In this document: in pieces, positions 40,661 through 49,491 of the stretch
Layout: each line of letters begins with the position of its first letter
Position numbering within the stretch: the stretch's first letter is position 1
From: an uncultured Oscillospiraceae bacterium
GTDB taxonomy: Bacteria > Bacillota > Clostridia > Oscillospirales > Oscillospiraceae
Assembly: GCA_934573855.1 (NCBI GenBank)
Contig: CAKTMF010000008.1
Location: 1-64,000, forward strand
DNA length: 64,000 bases
Reading direction: 5' to 3'
The notes under the pieces: generated by a model
What the model saw: the letters and a program-made list of their open reading frames with translations, nothing else
What the model was told of the DNA's origin: nothing
The model's database searches: none
Made by a program: the position numbers and the translations under genes

Positions 40661-42778
40661 ATGATAATCACCAACAAGCAGTTCCCCAACTACAAGAAGT
40701 ACGAGATCATGTACGAAGGCCGCCCCCTGTCCATGGAGGTCGGCAAGCTCGCAGAGCTGTGCAACGCGGCCGTTCTGGTCAAGTACGGCGAGACCACCGT
40801 TCTCGTCACCTGCACCGCCTCCGCGCGCCCCAAGGACGGTATCGACTACTTCCCCCTCGCCGTGGACTTCAACGAGAAGCTCTACGCCGTCGGCCGCATT
40901 CCCGGCAGCTTCATGCGCCGCGAGGGTAAGCCCAGCCTGCCCGCAGTGCTGGCCTCCCGCCTCATCGACCGCCCCATGCGTCCTCTCTTCCCGAGTGACC
41001 TGAGAAACGACGTCGTCATCGCCTGCGAGGTGCTGAGCGTTGACCGCGACTGTTCTCCCGAGATCACCGCGATGATCGGCGCGTCCGCCGCGGTCTCCAT
41101 CTCCGACGTACCGTTCAACGGCCCCATCGCCGGCATCGTCCTCGGCTGGGACGGCGAGAAGTATCTCTTCAACCCCACCAAGGAAGAGCGCAAGACCAAC
41201 CGCATGACCACCACCATCGCCGCCACCCACAGGAAGATAGTCATGATCGAGTCCGAGGCCGACCAGGTCCCCGATAACGTCATGTACGAGGGTATCGTTC
41301 AGGCTCACGAGCATCTTCAGCCCGTTCTCGACCTCATCGACAAGATGGTCGAGGAGATCGGCAAGCCCAAGTTCGAGTACGAGCATGCCGCCTTTGACGA
41401 GGAGCTGTTCGCAAAGCTCGTCGAGAACGAGTTCCAGTCCATGGAATACTGCATGGACACCGACGACAAGAACGTCCGCGAGACCCGCGTGAACGACTGG
41501 ATAACCATGGTCGAGGAAAAGTACGGCGAGGAACACCCCGACCTCATGCAGTACATGGACGAGATACTCTACAAGCTGCAGAAGAAGGTCGTTAAGAAGT
41601 GGCTGCTCGCAGGCAAGCGCGTCGACGGCCGTCAGATGAACGAGATACGTCCCCTCGCGGCCGAGGTCGGCGTACTGCCCGTCGTCCACGGCTCCGGCCT
41701 CTTCACCCGCGGCCAGACCCAGGTCCTTTCTATCGCCACTCTCGCGACCCTCTCCGAGGCCCAGAAGCTCGACACCATCTGGGAAGAGGAAGAGAAGCGC
41801 TTCATGCACCACTACAACATGCCCGCCTACTCCACCGGCGAGGCGCGTGCCAGCCGCAGCACCGGACGCCGCGAATACGGCCACGGCGCGCTGGTCGAGA
41901 AGGCGCTCGAGGCGGTCATCCCCGCGGTCGAGGACTTCCCCTACGCGATTCGCGTAGTCTCCGAGGTGCTTTCCTCCAACGGCTCTACCTCTCAGGGCTC
42001 CATCTGCGGCACCACGCTCGCGCTGATGGACGCCGGCGTTCCCATCAAGGCTCCCGTTGCCGGTATCTCCTGCGGCCTTATCCAGGACGGCGACGACTTC
42101 ACCACCTTCATCGACATTCAGGGCGTTGAGGACTTCCACGGCGAGATGGACTTCAAGGTCGCCGGTACCAAGCAGGGCATCACCGCCATCCAGATGGACC
42201 TCAAGAACGACGGCCTCAAGCACGAGATCGTCAAGGAAGCCTTTGCCATCACCAAGGAAGCGCGCTTCCAGATCCTTGACGCCATCATGCTCAAGGCCAT
42301 CGCCGAGCCGCGCCGCGAGCTTGCCAAGACCGCTCCCAAGATGATCCAGATGAAGATCAACCCCGACAAGATCCGCGAGGTCATCGGCTCCGGCGGCAAG
42401 ACCATCCAGAAGATCACCGCCGAGACCGGCTGCAAGATCGACATCAACGACGACGGCAACATCTTCATCGCCTCCAACGACATCGAGGCCTGCCGCGCGG
42501 CCCGTACCACCATCGAGAACATCGTTTTCGAGCCTGAGGTCGGCGCGCTGTACTACGGCAAGGTCTCCAACATCCGCTCCGACTTCGGCGCGTGGGTCGA
42601 GCTTGCCCCCGGCAAGGACGGCCTTGTCAAGATCAAGGATCTTGAGTTCAAGCGTACCGAGAAGGTCGAGGACGTTCTCAAGGTCGGCGACATGACCTGG
42701 GTCAAGGTCATGAACATCGGCCCGCGCGGCATCGACCTGAGCCGCAAGGACGCTCTGCGCGAGCGCGGCGAGGCGTAA
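40661..42778 (+). CDS. pnp: Polynucleotide phosphorylase
   Basis: A 705-residue 3'-5' exoribonuclease. The first RNase PH domain (residues ~10-140, FMRREGKPSLPAVLASRLID), the helical linker and the second RNase PH domain (STGEARASRSTGRREYGHGA, SNGSTSQGSICG) are followed by the KH domain (IREVIGSGGKTIQKI) and the S1 domain at the C-terminus. AAAGGAG precedes the start. It degrades mRNA using phosphate. Confidence 0.98.
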   Translation: MIITNKQFPNYKKYEIMYEGRPLSMEVGKLAELCNAAVLVKYGETTVLVTCTASARPKDGIDYFPLAVDFNEKLYAVGRIPGSFMRREGKPSLPAVLASRLIDRPMRPLFPSDLRNDVVIACEVLSVDRDCSPEITAMIGASAAVSISDVPFNGPIAGIVLGWDGEKYLFNPTKEERKTNRMTTTIAATHRKIVMIESEADQVPDNVMYEGIVQAHEHLQPVLDLIDKMVEEIGKPKFEYEHAAFDEELFAKLVENEFQSMEYCMDTDDKNVRETRVNDWITMVEEKYGEEHPDLMQYMDEILYKLQKKVVKKWLLAGKRVDGRQMNEIRPLAAEVGVLPVVHGSGLFTRGQTQVLSIATLATLSEAQKLDTIWEEEEKRFMHHYNMPAYSTGEARASRSTGRREYGHGALVEKALEAVIPAVEDFPYAIRVVSEVLSSNGSTSQGSICGTTLALMDAGVPIKAPVAGISCGLIQDGDDFTTFIDIQGVEDFHGEMDFKVAGTKQGITAIQMDLKNDGLKHEIVKEAFAITKEARFQILDAIMLKAIAEPRRELAKTAPKMIQMKINPDKIREVIGSGGKTIQKITAETGCKIDINDDGNIFIASNDIEACRAARTTIENIVFEPEVGALYYGKVSNIRSDFGAWVELAPGKDGLVKIKDLEFKRTEKVEDVLKVGDMTWVKVMNIGPRGIDLSRKDALRERGEA

Positions 42779-42800
42779 GCGACACCGGCGATACCGAATA

Positions 42801-42836
42801 AAAACCGGCAGACACGGGAGTGTCTGCCGGTTTTCT
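42801..42836 (+). terminator. Terminator after pnp
   Basis: AAAACCGGCAGACAC pairs perfectly with its complement around GGGA, then TCT. Confidence 0.92.
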
Positions 42837-42998
42837 CTGTCCGCGGCCGGGGCTTTGGAGCGATAAACTCCCGCAGGATGGCGGCAAAGGTACGGACAAC
42901 ATTCCAAAATGTTATGACGAATTTCCTTTGAAACCGCTCCGTTGTCTATACTGCACAAAAGAACCATGAAAAAATTTCGGCAAAAGAGATAAAATTAC

Positions 42999-43027
42999 TT
43001 GAAATTCCTTGAAGAGTTTAATATAAT
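42999..43027 (+). promoter_or_regulatory. Promoter of the mgtC pair
   Basis: TTGAAA and TATAAT are spaced by 17 bp, 58 bp before the first start codon. No riboswitch is obvious in the rest of the 42840-43084 gap. Confidence 0.75.
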
Positions 43028-43084
43028 CATAAAACACAGTTATAACAGATAAACCAGAGTTATAATATTTCGGTGAGGACCAAG

Positions 43085-43810
43085 ATGGACAACATGATCA
43101 CGTACCTGAGAGAACTCAACGCGCCCTCGATGATGGTGCGGATAGTGCTGGCGATAATCAACGGCGGCATTATCGGCTTCGAGCGGGAAAAGAAGAACCG
43201 CGGCGCGGGTTTTCGTACATATATGCTGGTGGCGCTGGGCGCAACGCTCACCGTTATGCTCAGCCAGTACCTTGACCTTATGCTCCGCGGGCCGTGGATG
43301 AGCGCCGCGGAAGAGATCGGCATAAGGACGGACGTTTCGCGCTTCGGGGCGCAGGTCATCAACGGCGTCGGCTTCCTCGGCGCGGGGACGATAATCGTCA
43401 CCGGACGGCAGGAGGTAAAGGGGCTGACCACCGCAGCGGGTCTGTGGGCCTCGGCGTGCATGGGGCTTGCCATCGGGGCGGGCTTTTATGAGTGCATGCT
43501 CATCGGCTGCCTGCTCATCCTCCTAAGTCTCGAGCTTTTGCCCGTGCTGGAGGAGGCGATGAACGCCATCTCCAAGAACCTCAACGTCCATGTCGAGATG
43601 GAGGGGATGGAGAGCGTGAGCGGCGTTATCGGCCTTATCAAGGCCTCCGGACACCGCGTCCTTGACGTGGAGATAGAAAAGGAGCAGCACGGGGGCATAA
43701 GCACGGTCAGCGCCGTGTTCACCCTGCTCATAAAGCCGCACTGCAGCCACACCGAGGTGCTGGCGGAGATATCTGCGGTCGGCGGCATCACCTATGTCGA
43801 AGAAATATGA
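43085..43810 (+). CDS. MgtC/SapB family membrane protein 1
   Basis: A 241-residue protein. The N-terminal ~140 residues have the MgtC core: GGIIGFEREKKNRGAGFRTY, LVALGATLTVMLS, RFGAQVINGVGFLGAGTI, KGLTTAAGLW. A ~90-residue ACT-like cytosolic tail follows. I start at ATG 43085, with GAGG six bases upstream; the GTG at 43073 overlaps that site. Family members modulate membrane ATPase activity or survival at low magnesium, but a precise role cannot be given. It is 14 bp before a paralogue. Confidence 0.88.
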   Translation: MDNMITYLRELNAPSMMVRIVLAIINGGIIGFEREKKNRGAGFRTYMLVALGATLTVMLSQYLDLMLRGPWMSAAEEIGIRTDVSRFGAQVINGVGFLGAGTIIVTGRQEVKGLTTAAGLWASACMGLAIGAGFYECMLIGCLLILLSLELLPVLEEAMNAISKNLNVHVEMEGMESVSGVIGLIKASGHRVLDVEIEKEQHGGISTVSAVFTLLIKPHCSHTEVLAEISAVGGITYVEEI

Positions 43811-43824
43811 AGGGAGGGTGAGAG

Positions 43825-44517
43825 ATGCTGCATTGCTTTGATTTTGTCAGAGAAATGGATCTGCTGGCCGTGTCGGTGAGGCTCGTCCTCGCCATGTTCT
43901 GCGGCGGGCTGATCGGAATAGAGCGCGAGTATAAACGCCGCCCCGCCGGCTTTCGCACCCATATCCTGATATGTCTCGGCGCGGCCATGACGACGCTGAC
44001 CAGCCAGTACCTGTATCTGGTGCTGGGGCTGTATACCGACATTGCGCGTCTCGGCGCGCAGGTCATCGCGGGAATAGGCTTCATCGGCGCCGGCACCATC
44101 GTCGTCACCAAGCGCCAGCGCGTCAAGGGCCTGACGACCGCGGCGGGCCTCTGGGTGGCCGCGATAATCGGGCTTATGTGCGGCGCGGGCTATGCCGAGG
44201 CGGCGCTGTCCGCGACGTTCGCGGTGCTTTTCGCGGAGATACTGCTCAGCCGGCTCGAATACCGCTTTGCCCGCACGGCCACCGACGCGAATCTCTATAT
44301 TGAATACACCGGCGCGGACGCCATCGAGAAGGTCATATCCCTCATAAAGGGCATGAAGGCGAAGCTCACGGGGCTTGAGATAAGCCGCACGGCGAACGGC
44401 GAGAGCCACGGCTACTGCGCGGTGGTCTCGGTCCGGACGGACAGAAAGCACCCTGTGAGAGAGCTTACCGAGGCGATAGCGAAGGAAGAGGGCGTTACGC
44501 TCATCGAGGAGCTTTAG
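43825..44517 (+). CDS. MgtC/SapB family membrane protein 2
   Basis: A 230-residue paralogue of the preceding protein with the same motifs (GGLIGIEREYKRRPAGFRTH, LGAQVIAGIGFIGAGTIVVT, KGLTTAAGLWVAA) and a C-terminal ACT-like domain. AGGGAGGGTG is its ribosome binding site. The two may act together as a hetero-complex, or result from a recent tandem duplication followed by divergence. Confidence 0.88.
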   Translation: MLHCFDFVREMDLLAVSVRLVLAMFCGGLIGIEREYKRRPAGFRTHILICLGAAMTTLTSQYLYLVLGLYTDIARLGAQVIAGIGFIGAGTIVVTKRQRVKGLTTAAGLWVAAIIGLMCGAGYAEAALSATFAVLFAEILLSRLEYRFARTATDANLYIEYTGADAIEKVISLIKGMKAKLTGLEISRTANGESHGYCAVVSVRTDRKHPVRELTEAIAKEEGVTLIEEL

Positions 44518-44525
44518 GAGGGATA

Positions 44526-44549
44526 CCGCCGGGTCGAAGGACCCGGCGG
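44526..44549. terminator. Hairpin between convergent mgtC2 and spoIIID
   Basis: CCGCCGGGTC-GAAG-GACCCGGCGG is a perfect GC-rich stem with a stable tetraloop, but neither side has a T-run. It is placed where a terminator is expected. Confidence 0.55.
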
Positions 44550-44566
44550 CACCCGACTCGTTCAGA

Positions 44567-44815
44567 CTATTCTCCTTTGTACTTCCTCCGTGTGGCCATC
44601 CCTCCGCGGATATGCCGTTCCGCCTTGTTCAGGTCGAGAAGCTCCCGCACCTGCCGGTACAGGGCCGGACTCACCTTCGGCAGCCGCTCGGTCAGGTCTT
44701 TGTGGACAGTGGACTTGGAAACGCCGAACTGCCTTGCGGCGGCGCGGACGGTAGCCTTGTTTTCGATTATATACACGGCCAGATCCCGTGAGCGTTCCTC
44801 AATGTTTGTATACAC
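44567..44815 (-). CDS. spoIIID: Sporulation transcription factor SpoIIID
   Basis: An 82-residue mother-cell regulator with the helix-turn-helix VRAAARQFGVSKSTVHKDLTE and the basic tail RHIRGGMATRRKYKG. I choose GTG 44815, which has GGGAGTGG five bases upstream; TTG at 44830 is in frame but overlaps that site. Its presence shows an endospore-forming lineage, although one gene does not prove that sporulation is functional. Confidence 0.93.
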   Translation of the reverse strand: MYTNIEERSRDLAVYIIENKATVRAAARQFGVSKSTVHKDLTERLPKVSPALYRQVRELLDLNKAERHIRGGMATRRKYKGE

Positions 44816-44980
44816 TTGCACCACTCCCAACGCTTGGTAGTTAATGTATATGTGAGAGCCTCCGCCCGTATGTGCGCGCAGAGGCCGGCGTTTTGTTTCC
44901 CAAAAGAAGGAAAGACCAATCTATCGGACAGTCAGCGAGATATCATCCACGCGCAGACCGAGAGAAGGAGAGATCGAACC

Positions 44981-45970
44981 ATGGCCAAATCCGAAAGACA
45001 GAAGCTGAAAATCCTGTACATAATGCAGTATCTCATGCGCCATTCAGACGAGAGCCACCCGGTGAGCGTCGCGCAGATAATCGCAGAGCTGGAGAAGCAC
45101 GGCATTTCCGCCGAGCGCAAGAGCATATACAGCGATATCGAGGCTCTGCGGGATTTTGGCGTGGATATCCTGCCGTGCAGGGGACGGGTCAACGGCTACT
45201 ATGTGGCCTCGCGCGAATTCGAGCTGCCGGAGCTGAAGCTTCTGGTGGACAGCGTCCAGTCCTCAAAATTCATCACGCAGAAAAAGACCCTCTCGCTCAT
45301 AAAGAAGATAGAGAGCCTCGCAAGCGTGTTCGACGCGCAGTTCCTTTCGCGGCAGGTGTTCGTCCGCGGCCGGGTAAAGAGCATGAACGAGAGCGTTTAC
45401 TACAACGTCGACGAGATATCCGGCGCCATCGCGAGGGACCAGATGATACGCTTTCAGTATTATGAATACACCGTCGGCAAGGAGCGCCGCGCGCGGCGCG
45501 ACGGCGCGTGGTACGAGGTAAGCCCCTTCGCGCTCATGTGGGACGACGAGAATTACTATATGCTCGCGTGGGACGGCGAGGCGGAGAAGCTCAAGCACTA
45601 CCGCGTGGACAAGATGGCCGGCATAGACACGGTCGGCAGGTTCCGTGAGGGCAAGGAGATCTTCGAGAGGATCGACATGTCGGCGTATTCAAAAAAGGTG
45701 TTCGGCATGTTCACCGGTGAGCAGGAGACCGTCCGCATCCGCTTCGCGAACCGCCTCGCCGGCGCGGTGATAGACCGCTTCGGCCGGGATGTGATGCTCA
45801 TACGCGACGGGGAGGAGCGCTTTATCGTTTCCGTGGAGGTCGAGGTCAGCCCCCAGTTTTTCGCGTGGGTGTTCGGCTTCGGCGCGGAGGCGGAGATACT
45901 CTCGCCAGAGAGAGTGCGCGCCGAGATGTACGAGCGTGCCGCCGCCGTGGGCGGACGGTATGAAAAATGA
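44981..45970 (+). CDS. WYL-domain transcriptional regulator
   Basis: A 329-residue protein. The winged helix-turn-helix is at residues ~8-75 (YIMQYLMRH to KSIYSDIEALRDFG). The WYL domain is at ~140-230 (VSPFALMWDDENYYMLAWDG, HYRVDKM) and a WCX-type C-terminal extension follows. AGAAGGAGAG precedes ATG 44981. WYL regulators bind ligands or nucleic acids; the target is unknown. A galM gene with its own promoter starts just after it. Confidence 0.9.
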   Translation: MAKSERQKLKILYIMQYLMRHSDESHPVSVAQIIAELEKHGISAERKSIYSDIEALRDFGVDILPCRGRVNGYYVASREFELPELKLLVDSVQSSKFITQKKTLSLIKKIESLASVFDAQFLSRQVFVRGRVKSMNESVYYNVDEISGAIARDQMIRFQYYEYTVGKERRARRDGAWYEVSPFALMWDDENYYMLAWDGEAEKLKHYRVDKMAGIDTVGRFREGKEIFERIDMSAYSKKVFGMFTGEQETVRIRFANRLAGAVIDRFGRDVMLIRDGEERFIVSVEVEVSPQFFAWVFGFGAEAEILSPERVRAEMYERAAAVGGRYEK

Positions 45971-46000
45971 TTGACTGCGGGACGCGGGAGTGTTTATAAT
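45971..46000 (+). promoter_or_regulatory. galM promoter
   Basis: TTGACT and TATAAT are spaced by 18 bp, directly after the WYL gene stop. Confidence 0.72.
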
Positions 46001-46030
46001 CATGGTATCCTATATAAGAGGGGTATCCAC

Positions 46031-47059
46031 ATGATAAACATCTCTTCGCGTCCCTTCGGCTTTACCTCTGCGGGCGAGGCAGTGACGCTCTATACGCTCG
46101 AAAATTCCGCCGGGATGAGCGTGGGCGTCCTTGACTACGGCTGCACCGTACAGAGCCTGCGCGTCAGGACTCCCGGCGGGGAGAGCGTCGACACCGTGCT
46201 GGGCTGCGGAGACGTGGCCGGGTACGAGAACGGCATATGCTTCTTCGGCGCGTTCGTGGGGCGCTACGCCAACCGCATAAAGGGCTCACGCTTCGTGCTT
46301 GACGGCAGGGAGTACGCGCTGCCGCCGAACGAGGGGGAGAACCATCTCCACGGCGTGCTGACAAAGACGTTGTTCCGCGCCGTGCCGGGCGCGGACTGCC
46401 TTGAGCTTTCCTATCTCAGCCCAGACGGGGAGGAGGGCTTCCCCGGGGATCTTGATATCCGCGTAAAGTACACCCTCACCGAGGAGAACGGGCTTGTCAT
46501 CGGCTACACCGCCGTGACGGACGCGCCGACGGTGCTTAATTTCACGAACCACAGCTACTTCAATCTCAACGGCCACGGCAGCGGCGATATCCTCGGCCAC
46601 TCGCTCTGGCTCGGCGCGGACTTTTTTACCGAGGGCGGCGAAGGGACTCTGCCCACGGGACGTATACTCCCGGTGCGCGGCACGCCGATGGACTTTACCC
46701 GGGAGAAGACCGTGGGGCGCGACATCGGGGCCGGCTATGAGCAGCTTCGCATGTGCGGCGGCTATGACCATAACTACGTCCTCAACGGCGCGGCGGGAGA
46801 ACTGAGGAGGGTCGCCCTGCTGCGCGGCGAGAGGAGCGGTCTTTCCATGGAGTGCTGCACCACCCAGCCCGCCATGCAGCTCTATACCGGCAATTTTGTG
46901 GACGCCGAGGGCAAGGACGGGACGCGCTACGGGCGCTATTCGGGACTGTGTCTCGAGACCCAGCATTATCCGTGCAGCCCGAATTTCCCGCAGTTTCCCA
47001 CGACCGTGCTTCGTCCCGGCGAGACCTACCGGGAGACTACGGTATATAGATTCATCTGA
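46031..47059 (+). CDS. galM: Aldose 1-epimerase (galactose mutarotase)
   Basis: A 342-residue protein interconverting alpha and beta hexoses. Recognised by GRYANRIKGSRF, the histidine in GENHLHG, the catalytic region LNFTNHSYFNLNG, GGYDHNYVLNG, and the catalytic-glutamate segment GLCLETQHYPCSPN. GAGGGGT precedes ATG 46031. No other galactose genes are next to it. Confidence 0.94.
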   Translation: MINISSRPFGFTSAGEAVTLYTLENSAGMSVGVLDYGCTVQSLRVRTPGGESVDTVLGCGDVAGYENGICFFGAFVGRYANRIKGSRFVLDGREYALPPNEGENHLHGVLTKTLFRAVPGADCLELSYLSPDGEEGFPGDLDIRVKYTLTEENGLVIGYTAVTDAPTVLNFTNHSYFNLNGHGSGDILGHSLWLGADFFTEGGEGTLPTGRILPVRGTPMDFTREKTVGRDIGAGYEQLRMCGGYDHNYVLNGAAGELRRVALLRGERSGLSMECCTTQPAMQLYTGNFVDAEGKDGTRYGRYSGLCLETQHYPCSPNFPQFPTTVLRPGETYRETTVYRFI

Positions 47060-47336
47060 AGGCCGGCGGGGAAAGATACTTCTTTCCCTGCGCTTGTCGA
47101 AAAAGTTCAAACGAACTTTTTTGACTGCGCTTCTCCTGCCGCGCATTTTGAAGCTTTCAAAATGCTGCTGCGCTCAAAAGCCTTGATACATCAAGCCTTT
47201 TGACGGCAGGCTATTGTACCGCGAGGCGGGTCTTGCCCCCTCGCGCTCCCCCGCTGCCCTGTATCTGTGAGCAGCCGGATGAGTTTTTTGACAGTCTCAG
47301 GGAAAGATACTTCTTTCCCTGCGTTTTTGTTTTATT
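47060..47336. repeat. Intergenic region with repeated hairpins
   Basis: GGGAAAGATACTTCTTTCCC occurs at about 47070-47089 and again at 47304-47323. Between them lie a terminator-like stem AAAAAGTTC/GAACTTTTTT (47100-47121), which can end galM transcription, and an imperfect palindrome TCAAAAGCCTTGAT/ATCAAGCCTTTTGA (47172-47201). No gene is visible. Confidence 0.6.
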
Positions 47337-48044
47337 ATGAAAAGAAACATAATTCTCAACGGAAGAGCCGTTGAATACGAGCTTGAGCGCAAGAAAGTGA
47401 AGAACCTCAACCTGCGCGTGGGGGCGGACGGAGTACATGTCTCGGCGGACCGCCGCGTCCCCGTCTACGCGGTGGAGGACTTCATGCGCCGGAGCTCCGC
47501 CTTCATCCTCCGCGCCATCGGGCGCGCGGAGAGCCGACAGCAGCTCTCGCCGGGAAAGCTCGACCTTGTCCCCGGCGGCGCCGTGCCGTATATGGGCGAG
47601 GCTCTGCCGCTCACCGTCCGCGCGGGGACGAAAAACCGCGCCGAGTCGGACGGGCGGAGCATAGTCCTCACGCTGAAGGACCCGCAGGACGCGGAGCTTT
47701 GCCGCAGGGTCGTGGAAAAGTGGCTGCGCGAGCGCTGCATAGAGACGGTCACGGCCTGCTGCGAGGCGGTGTACCCGTACTTCGCGGCGCGCGGCGTCAA
47801 GTACCCGGAGCTGCGCTTTCGCCGCATGACCTCCCGCTGGGGGAGCTGCCAGTGCGCAAAGGGCGTGCTTACCTTCAATACCGCGCTCATATGCGTGCCG
47901 CGCGAGTGCATGGAATATGTTGTCGTCCATGAGTTCGCCCACTTCCTGCGCCCGGACCACTCCGCGTATTTCTACGCCGAGGTGGAACGGCTCATCCCCG
48001 ACTGGAAAGCGCGCCGCCGTGCCCTCGGAGCATACGCCCTCTGA
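47337..48044 (+). CDS. YgjP-like (DUF45) metallopeptidase
   Basis: A 235-residue protein with the zincin motif HEFAHFLRPDHS near residue 199, preceded by the family marker MTSRWGSCQ. This combination defines YgjP/DUF45, a SprT-related group. There is no signal peptide. The ATG lacks a clear ribosome binding site, so translation may be weak or the start may differ slightly. Confidence 0.87.
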   Translation: MKRNIILNGRAVEYELERKKVKNLNLRVGADGVHVSADRRVPVYAVEDFMRRSSAFILRAIGRAESRQQLSPGKLDLVPGGAVPYMGEALPLTVRAGTKNRAESDGRSIVLTLKDPQDAELCRRVVEKWLRERCIETVTACCEAVYPYFAARGVKYPELRFRRMTSRWGSCQCAKGVLTFNTALICVPRECMEYVVVHEFAHFLRPDHSAYFYAEVERLIPDWKARRRALGAYAL

Positions 48045-48063
48045 GAGCGCCGCGCAAACGGGA

Positions 48064-48092
48064 TTGACAGAAGTTGAGAGCCACCGTATAAT
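48064..48092 (+). promoter_or_regulatory. Promoter of the MATE exporter gene
   Basis: TTGACA and TATAAT are spaced by 17 bp, a full consensus match. Confidence 0.85.
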
Positions 48093-48115
48093 ACGACTGA
48101 AAAGAGGCGTTTTAT

Positions 48116-49462
48116 TTGAGACACGGACAGACTCTGATGACGGAGGGTTCCATAGGCGGCCAGTTGGTCAGCTTCGCGGTGCCGCTGTTCATCGGAAATC
48201 TTTTTCAGCAGCTTTATAATACGGCGGACGCGCTGATCGTGGGAAATCTTCTGGGCAGCGGCGCGCTGGCGGCGGTCAGCGCAACGGGCAACCTGGTCTT
48301 TCTGATGATCAGCTTTTTCGGCGGCATATCCGCCGGTGCGGGCGTGGCCATCTCCCGCTATTTCGGCGCGGGCGAGACGGACAAAATGCGCTCGGCCATA
48401 CATACGAACATCGCCTTCAGCCTGGCCTCGGCGCTTGTCCTCACGGTGCTGGGGACCACCTTCACCCCCACCATACTGCGCTGGATGGGTACGCCCGCGG
48501 ACATCATGGAGCAGTCCTGCTCCTACATCCGCCTGTACTTCGCCGGGAGCCTCAGCATGGTGCTTTATAACGCCCTGCGCGGAATAATGCAGGCCGTGGG
48601 CGACAGCACCCACCCGCTTATCTACCTCATCGTGTCCTCTGTCGTGAACGTCGTGCTGGATATCCTGTTCATAGCGAAGCTCGGCACCGACGTGGGCGGC
48701 GCGGCCGTGGCCACGGTCATCTCCCAGTTCATCAGCGTCTTTCTCTGCATGTACCGGCTGATGACCACGAACGAGGATTACAGGCTGGATCTCCGGGAGA
48801 TCGGCTTCGACTGGCCGATGATGAAGCTCATCGTCCGCTACGGTCTGCCCTCGGGACTCCAGAACTCCGTCATAGCCATCGCGAACGTCGTCGTGCAGTC
48901 CAACATCAACGTTTTCGGCACCATGGCCGTCGCCGGCTGCGGCGCGTACTCAAAGATAGAGGGCTTCGCCTTCCTCCCGATAACGAGCTTTACCATCGCC
49001 ATCACCACCTTCGTCGGGCAGAACCTCGGCGCGAAGGAATACGAGCGGGCGAAAAAGGGCGCGCGCTTCGGCATACTCTGCTCCATCGCCGCGGCGGAGC
49101 TTATCGGCGTTGTCATCTACTTTACCGCGCCGAAGCTCATCGGCTTTTTCACCTCGGAGCCGGAGGCCATTGCCTACGGCGTGCAGAAGTGCCATGTGTG
49201 CGTGCTGTTCTTCTTCCTGCTGGCGCTCTCGCACTGCCTCGCGGCGGTGCTGCGCGGCGCGGGCAAGGCCGTTATCCCCATGGCGGCAATGCTGATATGC
49301 TGGTGTCTCATCCGCGTGAGCATACTCGAGATTGCCGTCCCCATCTACAGATCCATCGCCGTGGTGAACTGGGTGTACCCCATCACATGGTGCCTGAGCG
49401 CCATATTCCTGCTGGTATATTATTTCAGGGCCGACTGGGTCCACGCCTTTGAGCGTTCATAA
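48116..49462 (+). CDS. MATE family efflux transporter
   Basis: A 448-residue protein with about 12 membrane segments. The MATE start region reads SIGGQLVSFAVPLFIGNLFQ then QLYNTADALIVG; the duplicated half starts near GLPSGLQNSVIAIANVVVQS. The TTG at 48116 has AAGAGG eight bases upstream; an ATG at 48137 is an alternative. It exports drugs or metabolites using Na+ or H+; the substrate is unknown. It stands directly behind a perfect promoter. Confidence 0.9.
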   Translation: MRHGQTLMTEGSIGGQLVSFAVPLFIGNLFQQLYNTADALIVGNLLGSGALAAVSATGNLVFLMISFFGGISAGAGVAISRYFGAGETDKMRSAIHTNIAFSLASALVLTVLGTTFTPTILRWMGTPADIMEQSCSYIRLYFAGSLSMVLYNALRGIMQAVGDSTHPLIYLIVSSVVNVVLDILFIAKLGTDVGGAAVATVISQFISVFLCMYRLMTTNEDYRLDLREIGFDWPMMKLIVRYGLPSGLQNSVIAIANVVVQSNINVFGTMAVAGCGAYSKIEGFAFLPITSFTIAITTFVGQNLGAKEYERAKKGARFGILCSIAAAELIGVVIYFTAPKLIGFFTSEPEAIAYGVQKCHVCVLFFFLLALSHCLAAVLRGAGKAVIPMAAMLICWCLIRVSILEIAVPIYRSIAVVNWVYPITWCLSAIFLLVYYFRADWVHAFERS

Positions 49463-49491
49463 ACGACATTTATCAGAAAGAGAGATTTTTC

